DNA of 64,000 nucleotides, from the NCBI RefSeq assembly GCF_003955735.1, contig NZ_CP034464.1, forward strand, positions 3,782,001-3,846,000, given 5' to 3'. Below the pieces are notes generated by a model, which searched no databases, was not told the origin of the DNA, and was given only the letters and a program-made list of their open reading frames with translations. Position numbers and translations under genes: made by a program. Below, in pieces: positions 27,550 through 37,002 of this stretch. The number at the start of each line of letters is the position of its first letter. Within the stretch, counting starts at the first letter, position 1. Origin of the DNA: Undibacterium parvum (GTDB lineage: Bacteria; Pseudomonadota; Gammaproteobacteria; Burkholderiales; Burkholderiaceae_D).

Positions 27550-27555
27550 ATTATA
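27550..27555 (-). promoter_or_regulatory. Possible -10 box of an argF promoter
   Basis: A perfect TATAAT occurs on the minus strand between argD and argF and would start a transcript about 47 bases before argF. The -35 region is poor. Confidence 0.3.
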
Positions 27556-27624
27556 AGGGATTTAATAGAGCAAGCTGCATAAATTCTGAAAGCTTGCTTT
27601 TTCGCATCTAAAAGAGTGCCGTGC

Positions 27625-28827
27625 TTATTTTTTAATCTGTGTCATGATCTGTGTCAGTAAGCTGTCTAACATGCCCAGCATCAGATCAAGTTCTTCTATA
27701 CTGACATTCAAGGCTGGCATGAAACGCAATAAATCTGGCCGTGGCGAGTTTAGCAGTACGCCAAATGGCTGCATGTCACGTCCGGCCTCGACCAGCTTAG
27801 CGCCTATGTCTGAGCCTAATTTGAGGGCGCGCAATAAGCCTTCGCCGCGCTCGCCCTGCAAGCCGTGTTTTTCCGATAGTTTGAGCAAGGCTTTACTCAG
27901 ATAGTCAGATTTTTCTTTGACCGACGCCATGAAACCGGGTGCCAGTAATTCTTTTAGTACTGCAATACCGACGGCCGTAATTAAAGGATTGCCGTTGTAG
28001 GTACCGCCTTGGTCGCCAGGCACAAAACAAGCGACCGCTTCGCGGCATAACAGGGCAGCTAAAGGTACACCACCGCCTATGCCTTTACCCAACGTCATGA
28101 TGTCCGGTTCGATGTCTGATAACTGATAGGCAAACAATTCGCCGGTACGGCCCATGCCGGTTTGCACTTCGTCGACGATCAAGAGGATATTATGTTTTTT
28201 GGTCAGGGCGCGCAGGGCTTGCATGAATTCGCGGCTGGCCGGCAATACGCCGCCTTCGCCTTGTACCGGTTCGAGCATTACCGCAACAGTTTTATCCGTG
28301 ATCAGTTGTTCTACTGAGGCGATGTCGTTCAGGTCGGCTTTCGGGAAGCCTGTGACTTGCGGTGCAAAAATAGTATCCCAGCCCGGCTTGCCAGAGGCTG
28401 ACATAGTAGCCAAAGTGCGGCCATGGAAGCCATGATCAAAGGTGATGATTTCGTAAGCACCGGCTTTATTTAGCTGGCCCCATTTACGCGCCAGTTTAAT
28501 CGCGCCTTCATTTGCTTCGGCGCCGCTATTGGTAAAAAACACGCGGTCAAAGCAAGAGTTGGCAGTGAGCATGCTCGCCAATTCTATGGCAGGCGCGTTA
28601 TAAAAAGCAGGGGAGGGATTGAGTAATTTTTTCGATTGCGCAATTAGGGCATCTTGTATGCATTGCGGCGAATGGCCCAGGCAGTTGACCGCCCAGCCTT
28701 GCAGGAAATCGAGATAGCGTTTGCCATTGTGATCGCTCATCCACATGCCGCTGCCTTCGGTAAACACCAGCTCCGGGCGCGGTGTGATGTACATGAGTGC
28801 GTTCACGTTGTACTGACTGAATTCCAT
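27625..28827 (-). CDS. argD: Acetylornithine aminotransferase
   Basis: This PLP-dependent class III aminotransferase converts N-acetylglutamate semialdehyde to N-acetylornithine. Its 400 residues include the phosphate-binding [17 protein letters not shown], the cofactor aspartate in [15 protein letters not shown] and the Schiff-base lysine in [12 protein letters not shown]. Context with argF and argG supports ArgD over other class III members. A strong Shine-Dalgarno (AGGAG) precedes the ATG. The 280 bases upstream contain a terminator and a small frame with three arginine codons. Confidence 0.93.
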   Translation of the reverse strand: MEFSQYNVNALMYITPRPELVFTEGSGMWMSDHNGKRYLDFLQGWAVNCLGHSPQCIQDALIAQSKKLLNPSPAFYNAPAIELASMLTANSCFDRVFFTNSGAEANEGAIKLARKWGQLNKAGAYEIITFDHGFHGRTLATMSASGKPGWDTIFAPQVTGFPKADLNDIASVEQLITDKTVAVMLEPVQGEGGVLPASREFMQALRALTKKHNILLIVDEVQTGMGRTGELFAYQLSDIEPDIMTLGKGIGGGVPLAALLCREAVACFVPGDQGGTYNGNPLITAVGIAVLKELLAPGFMASVKEKSDYLSKALLKLSEKHGLQGERGEGLLRALKLGSDIGAKLVEAGRDMQPFGVLLNSPRPDLLRFMPALNVSIEELDLMLGMLDSLLTQIMTQIKK

Positions 28828-28889
28828 TTGTTGGCTCCTGAAAAAGCGGGGGGTGAGGTTGAATAAAAAATGAATACAAACTTGGATGT

Positions 28890-28921
28890 AAAAAAAGCCA
28901 CAGGTTTTTGTCCTGTGGCTT
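28890..28921 (-). terminator. Intrinsic terminator upstream of argD
   Basis: On the minus strand the 10-bp stem AAGCCACAGG / CCTGTGGCTT (28895-28904, 28912-28921) is followed by seven T. It stands about 65 bases before argD, so it either ends the upstream reductase transcript or acts as an attenuator of argD. Confidence 0.85.
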
Positions 28922-28959
28922 CTATTTGCGTTAAGCTTAATTTACTTAAGACTGCTTTT

Positions 28960-29049
28960 TTACGCGTAAGACTTCCCAGGCTCGATCTGCAAGCTACGGC
29001 GTCGGGCACTATTTGGGGAAAACATGTCGGTAAAAGAATTCATAAGCAT
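28960..29049 (-). CDS. Possible Arg-containing leader peptide of argD
   Basis: This minus-strand frame of 29 codons contains three consecutive arginine codons (CGA CGC CGT, peptide ARRRSLQIEPG) and stops 39 bases before the terminator that precedes argD. An internal ATG at 29043 would give 27 codons. No Shine-Dalgarno is visible, which weakens the case. The frame also lies directly after the reductase gene, so the terminator may simply belong to that gene. Confidence 0.35.
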   Translation of the reverse strand: MLMNSFTDMFSPNSARRRSLQIEPGKSYA

Positions 29050-29106
29050 AGTGTAAATCAGTTTTGGGTATTTTGCGCACTGCAGTATAAAATTTTGCAA
29101 AAAAAT

Positions 29107-30135
29107 TTACGCGCCTTGTAAATCTGCTTCTGAGGTAAACGAATCAGCGTAAAACTCATCTGCCGGCAATTGGCATTGTGCGATAAAGTCGCGTTTGGCC
29201 GAGTCGACTACGATAGGCGCGCCGCAGGCGTACACCTGATAGCCCGATAAATCGGCATAATCCGCCATCACCGCCTGATGTACGAAACCGCTGCGACCAC
29301 TCCACAGATCTTCTGGCAAAGCGTCGGAAATGACCGGCACGTAGTTAAAATTGCTGAGGCTGCTGGCCCATTCCTGACACAAGACATGCATGTACAAGTC
29401 CTGCGGTCTGCGGCCACCCCAGTACAGTGTCACCGGGCGGGTCGATTGTAGATCGATCAGATGTTCCATGAGCGCTTTGATAGGTGCGAATCCGGTACCG
29501 GATGCCAGCAGGATGATGGGCTTTTCCGTATCTTCACGTAGAAAGAAGCTACCCTGCGGACCTTCAAAGCGCAAAATGTCGCGTTCTTTCATGCTGGAAA
29601 ATACCTGATCGGTAAACACGCCACCCGGCATGTGACGCAGATGCAGCGTAATTTGCCCATCGATATGCGGTGCATTGGCCATGCTGTAGCTACGCCGCTT
29701 GCCGTCTTTCAACATGAATTCTATGTACTGTCCGGCGCGGTATTGCAGGCGCTCGTTGGCGGGTAATTGCAGGGCGATCAGCATCACGTCTTCTGAGAGT
29801 TTTTCCATCTTGGCGATGCGACTCGGCATTTTTTTGAGTGGGAATTCCTCACTGCCCTGGATTTCACGTATTTCTATGTTGACGTCTGAATGCGGAACGG
29901 CGCAGCAAAACAAGGCCGCTCCTTGCGCTTCTTCGGTATCGGATAAGGCTTTTTGCTGGTGGCTGCCATGTGTTACCTGACCGGCTATTACTTTGCCTTT
30001 GCAGGAGCCGCAAGCGCCGTTTTTGCAGCCGTAAGGCAGGCCGACCCCGGCGCGCAGGGCGGCAGCGAGGATGGTTTCGTCTGCATCGCAGCTAAATTGT
30101 CGGCCGCTAGGCGCCACAGTTACTTGAAAAGTCAT
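29107..30135 (-). CDS. 2Fe-2S/FAD/NAD oxidoreductase, CDP-6-deoxy-glucoseen reductase type
   Basis: This 342-residue flavoprotein reductase combines three modules. The plant-type ferredoxin domain (residues 1-90) has cysteines in CKNGACGSC and a fourth in FCCAVP. The FAD-binding barrel contains RSYSMAN near residue 145. The NAD-binding domain has LLASGTGFAPIKALMEHL. The same fusion is found in AscD and in the electron-transfer subunits of ring-hydroxylating and methane-type oxygenases; no partner oxygenase or sugar pathway is adjacent, so the electron acceptor is unknown. It is divergent from the epimerase-like gene. Confidence 0.88.
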   Translation of the reverse strand: MTFQVTVAPSGRQFSCDADETILAAALRAGVGLPYGCKNGACGSCKGKVIAGQVTHGSHQQKALSDTEEAQGAALFCCAVPHSDVNIEIREIQGSEEFPLKKMPSRIAKMEKLSEDVMLIALQLPANERLQYRAGQYIEFMLKDGKRRSYSMANAPHIDGQITLHLRHMPGGVFTDQVFSSMKERDILRFEGPQGSFFLREDTEKPIILLASGTGFAPIKALMEHLIDLQSTRPVTLYWGGRRPQDLYMHVLCQEWASSLSNFNYVPVISDALPEDLWSGRSGFVHQAVMADYADLSGYQVYACGAPIVVDSAKRDFIAQCQLPADEFYADSFTSEADLQGA

Positions 30136-30170
30136 ACAATTCCTGAAATAAAAAATCAGATAAAAATAAA

Positions 30171-31079
30171 ATGAAGCTATCTTGCATCAAACCATCTCAG
30201 CGCTTGGGAAAACCACGTTTGCTGATCATCGGCTGTGGCGACGTAGGCATGCGCCTGTTACCCCTACTGAAACAGCAGTTTCGTATCTTTGCCCTGACTA
30301 GTCAGCCCGAGCGGCATGCTGAATTACGCGCCGCTGGCGCTGTGCCTATCACCGCAAATCTGGATCAGCCGCATAGTTTGGCGCGTCTAGCTGGTTTAGC
30401 AAACTATGTCGTGCATCTGGCACCACCGCCAGCAACTGGTGACTCGGACCAGCGCACCCGAAATTTGATCGCCATTTTACCTGACAAGAGCCGCCTTGTT
30501 TATATCAGCACCACCGGTGTGTATGGAAACTGCGGTGCGCAGCCATTTGATGAGTGTCGTCCGGTCGCGGCAAATAATCCGCGCGCTAAGCGCCGGGTGG
30601 CTGCCGAGTGCTTATTGCGCGCATGGGCGGTGCGCAGTCTATCGAGCTTGTCTATCTTGCGGGTGCCAGGTATTTACGCCGCCGACCGCTTACCACTGGA
30701 GCGTCTGCGTAAAGGCACGCCAGCATTGTTAGCTGCCGAGGATGTGTATACCAATCATATCCATGCCGATGATTTGGCGATGCTGATCAAGCTGGCCTTG
30801 TTTCGCGCGGCACCGAATCGGGTTTACCACGCAGTTGACGATAGCGATCTGAAGATGGCGGCATATTTTGATTTGGTGGCGGATCATTTTCAGTTGCCAC
30901 GCCCGCCACGCTTAACGCGCACGGAACTGGCGCAGCAGATTTCTCCTATGTTGCTGTCGTTTATGTCTGAATCTCGGCGCATGCTGAACCGTCGCATCAA
31001 GCAAGAATTGGGTGCCCGACTTACTTACCCTAGTGTGTCGCAAGGCGTGCAGGCGGCGCTGAGCAAAAATCCAACATAA
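30171..31079 (+). CDS. NAD-dependent epimerase/dehydratase-like protein (YeeZ type)
   Basis: This 302-residue Rossmann-fold protein has the dinucleotide motif IIGCGDVGMRLLPLL near residues 19-33 and an extended-SDR-like segment RLVYISTTGVYGNCGAQPFDE. It resembles the YeeZ group, in which the usual YxxxK is replaced. A conserved Asn-His-Ile-His-Ala-Asp-Asp-Leu segment follows in the C-terminal half. The substrate is unknown. It starts only 35 bases from the divergent reductase gene. Confidence 0.8.
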   Translation: MKLSCIKPSQRLGKPRLLIIGCGDVGMRLLPLLKQQFRIFALTSQPERHAELRAAGAVPITANLDQPHSLARLAGLANYVVHLAPPPATGDSDQRTRNLIAILPDKSRLVYISTTGVYGNCGAQPFDECRPVAANNPRAKRRVAAECLLRAWAVRSLSSLSILRVPGIYAADRLPLERLRKGTPALLAAEDVYTNHIHADDLAMLIKLALFRAAPNRVYHAVDDSDLKMAAYFDLVADHFQLPRPPRLTRTELAQQISPMLLSFMSESRRMLNRRIKQELGARLTYPSVSQGVQAALSKNPT

Positions 31080-31403
31080 GACCTCCGAATGCACCCGGCC
31101 ACCACGCATATTCCATGCGGGTGTGCGGCTAGCTTGCTCGCTAAGCCACGCCCAGATTGGGTCTTGGCGTGGCGCACGAAAGACCACGAAACCGCAGCAG
31201 CGATTTTGAAAATCGACTGAGGTTTTTTGTTTCTTTGCGCAAATGTCTCTTTTATGTCGATCTGGGTTTCGATATAAAAATTCAATGTAATAAAATGTTA
31301 CTAAAAAGAACTCTTCATGTTAAATTGCTGCGGCAGCATGCTGATCTGAAAAAATTACGGCTCAAGGCCGGAAAATATAACAGTACAAAACCCAGGCTTA
31401 CCC
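31080..31403. other. Intergenic region between epimerase-like and HD-GYP genes
   Basis: This region contains a solitary arm of the second REP-like family (CGCATATTCCATGCGG at 31105-31120), a GCCACGCC/GGCGTGGC hairpin (31145-31152 with 31166-31173) and a terminator at 31192-31230. The rest, up to 31403, is AT-rich with no feature I can name. Confidence 0.6.
31192..31230 (+). terminator. Terminator downstream of the epimerase-like gene
   Basis: The hairpin CAG-CGATTTT / AAAATCG-A-CTG is followed by GGTTTTTTG. It would end the preceding plus-strand transcript. Confidence 0.65.
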
Positions 31404-34160
31404 ATGGAATTGTTCGCACTTAATCAAGATGTCCTCGCTCTGGAGTCCAGACTCGCCCTAATAGAGGGGAGTGCGCGACTCGATACCCTGATTGCTTTGG
31501 CCTGGGCTTTGCGTCAACGCGATTGTGAGGCAGCCTTGCGTTTAGTGGAGCAGGCCGAGGCCCTGTTGAATGATTACCTGATTGAAGATGCCAAGCTCCA
31601 AGGCGATTTAGCGCGTCTGTTGTTAATTAAAGGCGAAGTCAATTGGTTATTTGCCGATCTGGCTCAGGCCGAACAGCAGGCCATGTTAGCTATCAGTATT
31701 TTCGAGCGCTTAGGCAATCATATCGGTGCTGGTGATGCTAAGTGGCTGCTGGCATCGGTGTGGTTAGATCGCGGCGATGTGCAGCATCATGCCAAGTGGC
31801 TGGAGCTGGCCACGAACGATTATGCTCAGGCCGTTGATACTCAGCGGGTAGCCATCGCCCATGCGCGGGCTTTGCATTTTGCCGCGTTTCTGGATGCGCC
31901 TGGTACCAGTGCGCGGATTGCTGAATTGTTTGATCTGCAGCAGGAACAACCAGCTGCAGTGATGGCCTGGTTGGCCAGTGCGCTGGCGCTGGTGCCTAGT
32001 TTAAGCGGCGATCAGGTCACCGCTATCCGGGCGTATTCACAGGCTCACCTGGCAGCGCGCGACAGCGGCCAACTCAGACAGGCCATACTCAATGCCAGTA
32101 ATGGTGCGGATGCCTTCGCCACTTTGGGCGATCTGGATGCAGCATTAGAATGGGATGAACATGCGTTGGCCTTGGCACGCGGCACCGGCTGGCCCTCTAT
32201 GGTCGGCAACACCCTGATGCAAACTGGTAATGTGCTAAGGCTATTGGGGCGACGCGAAGAGGCTAAGGCGATCTTGTTGGAGGCGCAGTCCTCTATGCGT
32301 GAGTTGAGTAGTTCTAAATCCTACACCATGACTTTGCAGTATCTGGGCGATCTGGCGCTCGATTCCGGCGAGCCGCAGGCCGCGCTAGAGTATTTTCGCC
32401 AAGTCGAAGAGCGCATCACTAGTCTGGGCGAGCCATATTTTTTACTGCGTTGTTGGCGCGGTCAAGCCAATGCCCTGTGCCGTTTGGCGCAACCGCAAGA
32501 GGCTAGCGCCAAGGTCGCCGCCGCGTTCGTATTAGCCAGTCGTGAAGGTAGTGCCGACGAACAAATTAAGGCATTGCGGATTTATGCCGAGCTCTACCAT
32601 TTGCACCCTTTGCCAGCGCCAGAAGGCATGGCCAGTGCCAGCCCCAGTCTGCATTTTTTAAATCAGGCTTTGGCAGTTGCTGCAACGATTAATGGCTACA
32701 TCCTACCGAGTGAATTGCTTGATGAAGTCGCCAATGCCTATGCCCTGATCGGCAATTATCGGCTGGCCTACAGCTATTCTCAGTCAGCCGCAGCGGCGCG
32801 CGATAATAAACGCCTGGCCGATGCCGGCATCCGTGCGGTGGCGATGCAGGTGCGCCAGGAAACCGAGCGTGCCTACGCCTCGGCCAGATATCACCAGCAG
32901 CTCGCTATCAATGAGGCGAGTCGTGCCAGCTATCTGCAGGAAACCAATACCACCTTGGAAACCTTAGGTCTGATTGGCCGCGAGATGACCGCCAATCTGA
33001 ATAAAGAGGCGGTGTTCGCCACTTTTTATCGACATGTCAGGCAATTGCTGGACGTCGCTTCATTTTCGATTTCCTTACTCGATGAGGATGGCGTCACGCT
33101 CAAAGGCAGTTTTTGCATGGAGCACGAGCGCGCTCTGCTTTTGTCGGATTTTTCTGTGCATGATGAGAGCATCTATACCGCGCGCTGTGCGCGCGAAAGA
33201 CAAGAGATCTTAATCAATATCCGGCCTGATGAGGATTTGATTACGTCTAGCTGGATAGAAGGTAGTCTCGATACCCGCAGCCTATTGTTCGCCCCCTTGC
33301 TAGCAGGCGAGCGTTTGCTGGGGGTAATGTCGATACAATCGATACATACGCATGCCTATGCCGAGCGCGAAAGCGCGATCTTTCGTACCCTGTGCTCCTA
33401 CGCGGCGATCGCACTCGAAAATGCCGCGGCGTATGCAATGGTCGATAGCGCCCAGTTGCAAGCGAATGCTGCGTTACAAGAATTAGGTAAGGCCAGAGAG
33501 AAGTTGGCGGATCATGCCGAATGGCTGGCTGAAGAAGTGAGCAAGGCGACCGGCGAGATCACCCAGCGTGAGCGCGAAACGGTGTATCGCTTATCCAAGG
33601 CAGCCGAGTATCGTGACCGTGAGACCGGTGCGCATATTTTGCGCATGGCGCATTACTCAGAAATTATTGCCAAAGGCTTGGGCTTGTCGGTGGCAGATCG
33701 CGAGTTATTGTTAGAGGCTGCGCCCATGCATGATATAGGCAAGGTGGGAATCGCCGATCATATTTTGCTCAAGCCAAGAAGACTCGATGGCGAAGAGTTT
33801 GAGGTGATGAAGCAGCACGCCCTGTATGGCTACGAAATTTTGAAAGAAAGCTCATCGAAAGTGCTGCAGGCCGGCGCTGCGATCGCTCGCGGACATCATG
33901 AGAAATATGATGGCAGCGGTTATCCGTACGGTTTAAAGGGCCAGCAGATACCAATTTTTAGCCGCATCGTCGCGGTGGCCGATGTGTTTGATGCCTTAAC
34001 TTCGGAACGTCCGTATAAAAAAGCCTGGCCGCTGGAAGCCGCGGCCGACTATCTCAAAGCCAATAGCGGCTCACACTTTGACCCTGACTGTGTTTCCACC
34101 TTTTTCGATCACTGGGATGAGGTGCTGCATATCCGTGAACGCTTTCAGGATGAACATTGA
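31404..34160 (+). CDS. TPR-GAF-HD-GYP domain protein, probable cyclic di-GMP phosphodiesterase
   Basis: This 918-residue cytoplasmic signalling protein has no signal peptide or membrane span. Residues about 1-500 are helical repeats of tetratricopeptide type (for example GDLDAALEWDEHALALARG and ALEYFRQVEERI). A GAF domain follows at about 530-680 (LLDVASFSISLLDEDGV, SLLFAPLLAGERLLGVMSIQS), then a coiled coil, then an HD-GYP domain with HD at 776-777 in HDIGK, HH in RGHHEKYDGSGYP and GYP at 839-841. All metal ligands expected for c-di-GMP hydrolysis appear present. It is monocistronic between a terminator and a REP-like element. Confidence 0.9.
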   Translation: MELFALNQDVLALESRLALIEGSARLDTLIALAWALRQRDCEAALRLVEQAEALLNDYLIEDAKLQGDLARLLLIKGEVNWLFADLAQAEQQAMLAISIFERLGNHIGAGDAKWLLASVWLDRGDVQHHAKWLELATNDYAQAVDTQRVAIAHARALHFAAFLDAPGTSARIAELFDLQQEQPAAVMAWLASALALVPSLSGDQVTAIRAYSQAHLAARDSGQLRQAILNASNGADAFATLGDLDAALEWDEHALALARGTGWPSMVGNTLMQTGNVLRLLGRREEAKAILLEAQSSMRELSSSKSYTMTLQYLGDLALDSGEPQAALEYFRQVEERITSLGEPYFLLRCWRGQANALCRLAQPQEASAKVAAAFVLASREGSADEQIKALRIYAELYHLHPLPAPEGMASASPSLHFLNQALAVAATINGYILPSELLDEVANAYALIGNYRLAYSYSQSAAAARDNKRLADAGIRAVAMQVRQETERAYASARYHQQLAINEASRASYLQETNTTLETLGLIGREMTANLNKEAVFATFYRHVRQLLDVASFSISLLDEDGVTLKGSFCMEHERALLLSDFSVHDESIYTARCARERQEILINIRPDEDLITSSWIEGSLDTRSLLFAPLLAGERLLGVMSIQSIHTHAYAERESAIFRTLCSYAAIALENAAAYAMVDSAQLQANAALQELGKAREKLADHAEWLAEEVSKATGEITQRERETVYRLSKAAEYRDRETGAHILRMAHYSEIIAKGLGLSVADRELLLEAAPMHDIGKVGIADHILLKPRRLDGEEFEVMKQHALYGYEILKESSSKVLQAGAAIARGHHEKYDGSGYPYGLKGQQIPIFSRIVAVADVFDALTSERPYKKAWPLEAAADYLKANSGSHFDPDCVSTFFDHWDEVLHIRERFQDEH

Positions 34161-34188
34161 ATAGAATTTTTTGATGGCATGGCCCAAG

Positions 34189-34247
34189 GCGCATATCCCA
34201 TGCGGCTTGCAGGGCAGGCCGGCTGGCAAGGCGCATGGAATATGCGC
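34189..34247. repeat. REP-like palindrome, second type
   Basis: GCGCATATCCCATGCGGCTTGC (in two parts, 34189-34210) is matched by its inverse at 34226-34247 with two mismatches. It lies between convergent gene ends and can also act as a terminator-like hairpin. Related copies are at 31105-31120 (one arm) and 61115-61173. Confidence 0.7.
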
Positions 34248-34282
34248 GTCCGGCCTGCACCTGTTTTTTTCTGTGTGTCGCT

Positions 34283-36064
34283 TTACACCAAGGCCGAAGT
34301 CACTTTTAAAACTTCATCGGCGGTGGTGACACCCTCCAAAATTTTATACGCGCCAGCGATCCTTAAGGGCTTCATCTGATCCTTGATGCTTTGCTCTCTG
34401 AGTGCATTGATGTCGGATTCTTGTTTAATTAGTTTGCTAAAGGGTTGTGTCACGGTGAGTAATTCATACAGACCAACCCGGCCTTTAAAGCCAGTTTGAC
34501 GACAATCCGGGCAGCCTACAGGTCTATAAACTTTGGCCGGTTTCGCTATGCCCCATTCTTCGGTCAGGCTATACCACACGGTGTCGAGCATTTCGCCATC
34601 GTCGGATTTACACATCGGGCAAAGGGTACGCACCAGGCGCTGCGCCAGGATGCCTATGATGGTCGCTTCCAGTAGGTAATACGGGACGCCTAGTTCCAGC
34701 AGGCGCATGATGGCGGACGGCGCATCGTTGGTGTGCAAAGTGGACAGTACCAGATGCCCGGTCAGCGCCGCTTGTATCGCCATTTCAGCGGTTTGCAAGT
34801 CGCGGATCTCACCGACCATGATGATGTCGGGATCTTGCCGCATCAGGGCGCGCACCCCATCGGCAAAGCTCAGTCCAATATTGTGCTGTACCTGCATTTG
34901 GTTAAATGAGGCTTCCACCATTTCTATCGGGTCTTCGACGGTGCAGACATTCACTTCGGGGGTCGCCAATGCCTTCAGTGTGGTGTACAGCGTGGTGGTT
35001 TTGCCAGAGCCGGTCGGCCCGGTGACCAGGATAATGCCATGCGGTTTGCTGGTCAGATGATCCCAGCGCACCGCGTCCTCAATCGGGAAACCTAGTTCCG
35101 GCAAAGTTTTGACTACCACTTCCGGATCAAAGATACGCATCACCATTTTTTCGCCGAAGGCGGTAGGTAAGGTCGATAGGCGTAATTCGACTTCTACCCC
35201 GTCCTGAGTGACGGTTTTGATGCGGCCATCCTGGGGGCGACGTTTTTCGATGACGTCCATGCGTCCGAGTAGCTTGATCCTGGCCGTCATGGCGATCATC
35301 ACAGTAGCGGGCACTTGATACACCTGATGCAGCACGCCATCGATACGGAAGCGTATGGTGGCAAGATCGCGCTTAGGCTCCAGATGGATGTCCGAGGCGC
35401 GTTGATCGAAGGCGAATTGCCATAGCCAGTCGACGATGTTGATGATGTGCTGATCGTTGGCGTCGAGTTGCTTATTGGCCTTCCCGAGTTCCACCAATTG
35501 CTCGAAGTTATTGCGCAGTGCCAGATCTTTATTGCCGGCGCGCTTGGCGTCTTTGATCGATTTTGCCAGTGAAAAAAACTGGGTAATGTATTGGGCAATT
35601 TCGAGCGGATTGGCCAGCACCAGTTTGATTTCTTTGCGGCTGAGGCGGGCAATTTCTTCTACCCAGGTATTATTGTAGGGGTCAGTGGTGGCCACGGTGA
35701 CGCTAGTGGCGCCGGTCTCTACCGGTAGAATATTGAAGCGTGTGGCATAGGTCGATGACATCACATCGGCTACTTTTGCGAAATCAATCTTGAGCGGATC
35801 GATGCGGTAAAAAGGCAGATCGCATTTTTTGGCAGTCCATTCAGTCAACCAGTCCAGACTGAGCAATTGATGTGGCGCTAATTCCGAGTGCAGCTTGGTT
35901 TGTGCTACAGCAGTCAGTACATGCATGGTGGCCGGACCATTTCTTAAAATCACCTGGGCATTGGTAAATTCAAGTTTGGCGTTTTCTTTTTTGATGATGC
36001 CATCGCTCATCAACCAGGTAAATATCTGTTGTATGCTCAGTTGTTTTTGCAGAGATTTTGTCAT
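34283..36064 (-). CDS. GspE/PilB/PulE family secretion ATPase
   Basis: This 593-residue hexameric ATPase is of the type that drives type II secretion or type IV pilus assembly. The N-terminal MshEN-like region is followed by the ATPase core: Walker A GPTGSGKT at 349-356, Asp box, Walker B GEIRDLQTAEMAIQAALTGH and His box LSTLHTNDA. The zinc-binding tetracysteine is present as CPMC and CPDC near residues 490-530. No other secretion or pilin genes are nearby, so it is an orphan here; its partner machinery must be elsewhere. Confidence 0.92.
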   Translation of the reverse strand: MTKSLQKQLSIQQIFTWLMSDGIIKKENAKLEFTNAQVILRNGPATMHVLTAVAQTKLHSELAPHQLLSLDWLTEWTAKKCDLPFYRIDPLKIDFAKVADVMSSTYATRFNILPVETGATSVTVATTDPYNNTWVEEIARLSRKEIKLVLANPLEIAQYITQFFSLAKSIKDAKRAGNKDLALRNNFEQLVELGKANKQLDANDQHIINIVDWLWQFAFDQRASDIHLEPKRDLATIRFRIDGVLHQVYQVPATVMIAMTARIKLLGRMDVIEKRRPQDGRIKTVTQDGVEVELRLSTLPTAFGEKMVMRIFDPEVVVKTLPELGFPIEDAVRWDHLTSKPHGIILVTGPTGSGKTTTLYTTLKALATPEVNVCTVEDPIEMVEASFNQMQVQHNIGLSFADGVRALMRQDPDIIMVGEIRDLQTAEMAIQAALTGHLVLSTLHTNDAPSAIMRLLELGVPYYLLEATIIGILAQRLVRTLCPMCKSDDGEMLDTVWYSLTEEWGIAKPAKVYRPVGCPDCRQTGFKGRVGLYELLTVTQPFSKLIKQESDINALREQSIKDQMKPLRIAGAYKILEGVTTADEVLKVTSALV

Positions 36065-36114
36065 GCTTGCTCGATGCCGGTTGGACTACACTTGGTGCTT
36101 GCTGCGACTGGGCA

Positions 36115-36930
36115 TTAGCCTGGCTCGTTAGCGCTCTTTAATCCATCTACCCATGATTTTGCCGGTAGCTTAGTGCTTTCTTTGATGGCTTTTGCGCGTT
36201 CGAATAAACTGGGGAAATCCAGCTTGACTCTGGCTTTGAAGGCGATCGCCACCACATTACCATCGTGTACTTTAGGCAGGCAAAAAACGCTGCCAAAGAC
36301 AAAACGCATGGCCTTGATGTTTTTGGCGAAACTAGGATGATCGCCAAATAGATTGACAGTCAAGATGCCGTCGTCATTGAGGCAATCGGCGCAAGCCTGA
36401 TAGAACTCGGCGCTGTCGAGCACCGGACCGCGCGCGGTGGCGTCGTACAGGTCAACTTGTATGGAGTCGAATTTGTCGTGATTGTCTGGATTTTCGACAA
36501 ATGCCTGCGCATCCATTTCTATGACATTCAGACGTTCATCATTGGCTGGCAACTTAAACATGCTTTCGCAGATCATGATCACCGCCGGATTGAGGTCAAC
36601 TGCCGTGACATGCGCCTGTTCAAACTGGCGGTAGCAAAATTTGGTCATGGCGCCGGTGCCTAATCCCAATTGCAGGAGCTGTTTAGGCTCAGTGATAAAC
36701 AACATCCATGCCATCATCTGTTGCGCGTATTCGAGTTCCAGCCAGTCAGGTTTACGCAGACGCATTGCGCCTTGTACCCATTCCGTACCAAAATGCAGGA
36801 AGCGCACGCCATCTAGTTCAGACAGAGTGATGGGGGCAAATTTAATTTTGCGATTTTTAGTGATTGCCGCCGCTTTGGGGCCAGACCGGAAATTACCCTC
36901 GGCCTCTATGGATTTTCGTTTGATAAGCAT
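36115..36930 (-). CDS. Spermidine synthase-like methyltransferase-fold protein
   Basis: This 271-residue protein has the spermidine synthase fold: the segment LQLGLGTGAMTKFC for binding decarboxylated SAM, the acidic residue in VTAVDLNPAVI, and a catalytic-site-like VDLYDATARGPVLDSAEFYQ. It is related to the SpeE-like group without the usual N-terminal strand domain, so true polyamine synthase activity is uncertain. It is co-directional with the secretion ATPase, 50 bases upstream of it. Confidence 0.75.
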   Translation of the reverse strand: MLIKRKSIEAEGNFRSGPKAAAITKNRKIKFAPITLSELDGVRFLHFGTEWVQGAMRLRKPDWLELEYAQQMMAWMLFITEPKQLLQLGLGTGAMTKFCYRQFEQAHVTAVDLNPAVIMICESMFKLPANDERLNVIEMDAQAFVENPDNHDKFDSIQVDLYDATARGPVLDSAEFYQACADCLNDDGILTVNLFGDHPSFAKNIKAMRFVFGSVFCLPKVHDGNVVAIAFKARVKLDFPSLFERAKAIKESTKLPAKSWVDGLKSANEPG

Positions 36931-37002
36931 AGCGTCATTTTAACCAGCATCAGGCCCGACTAAAAGAGAATTAAGCAGGATTACAGTATTTACTTAGTTG
37001 CC

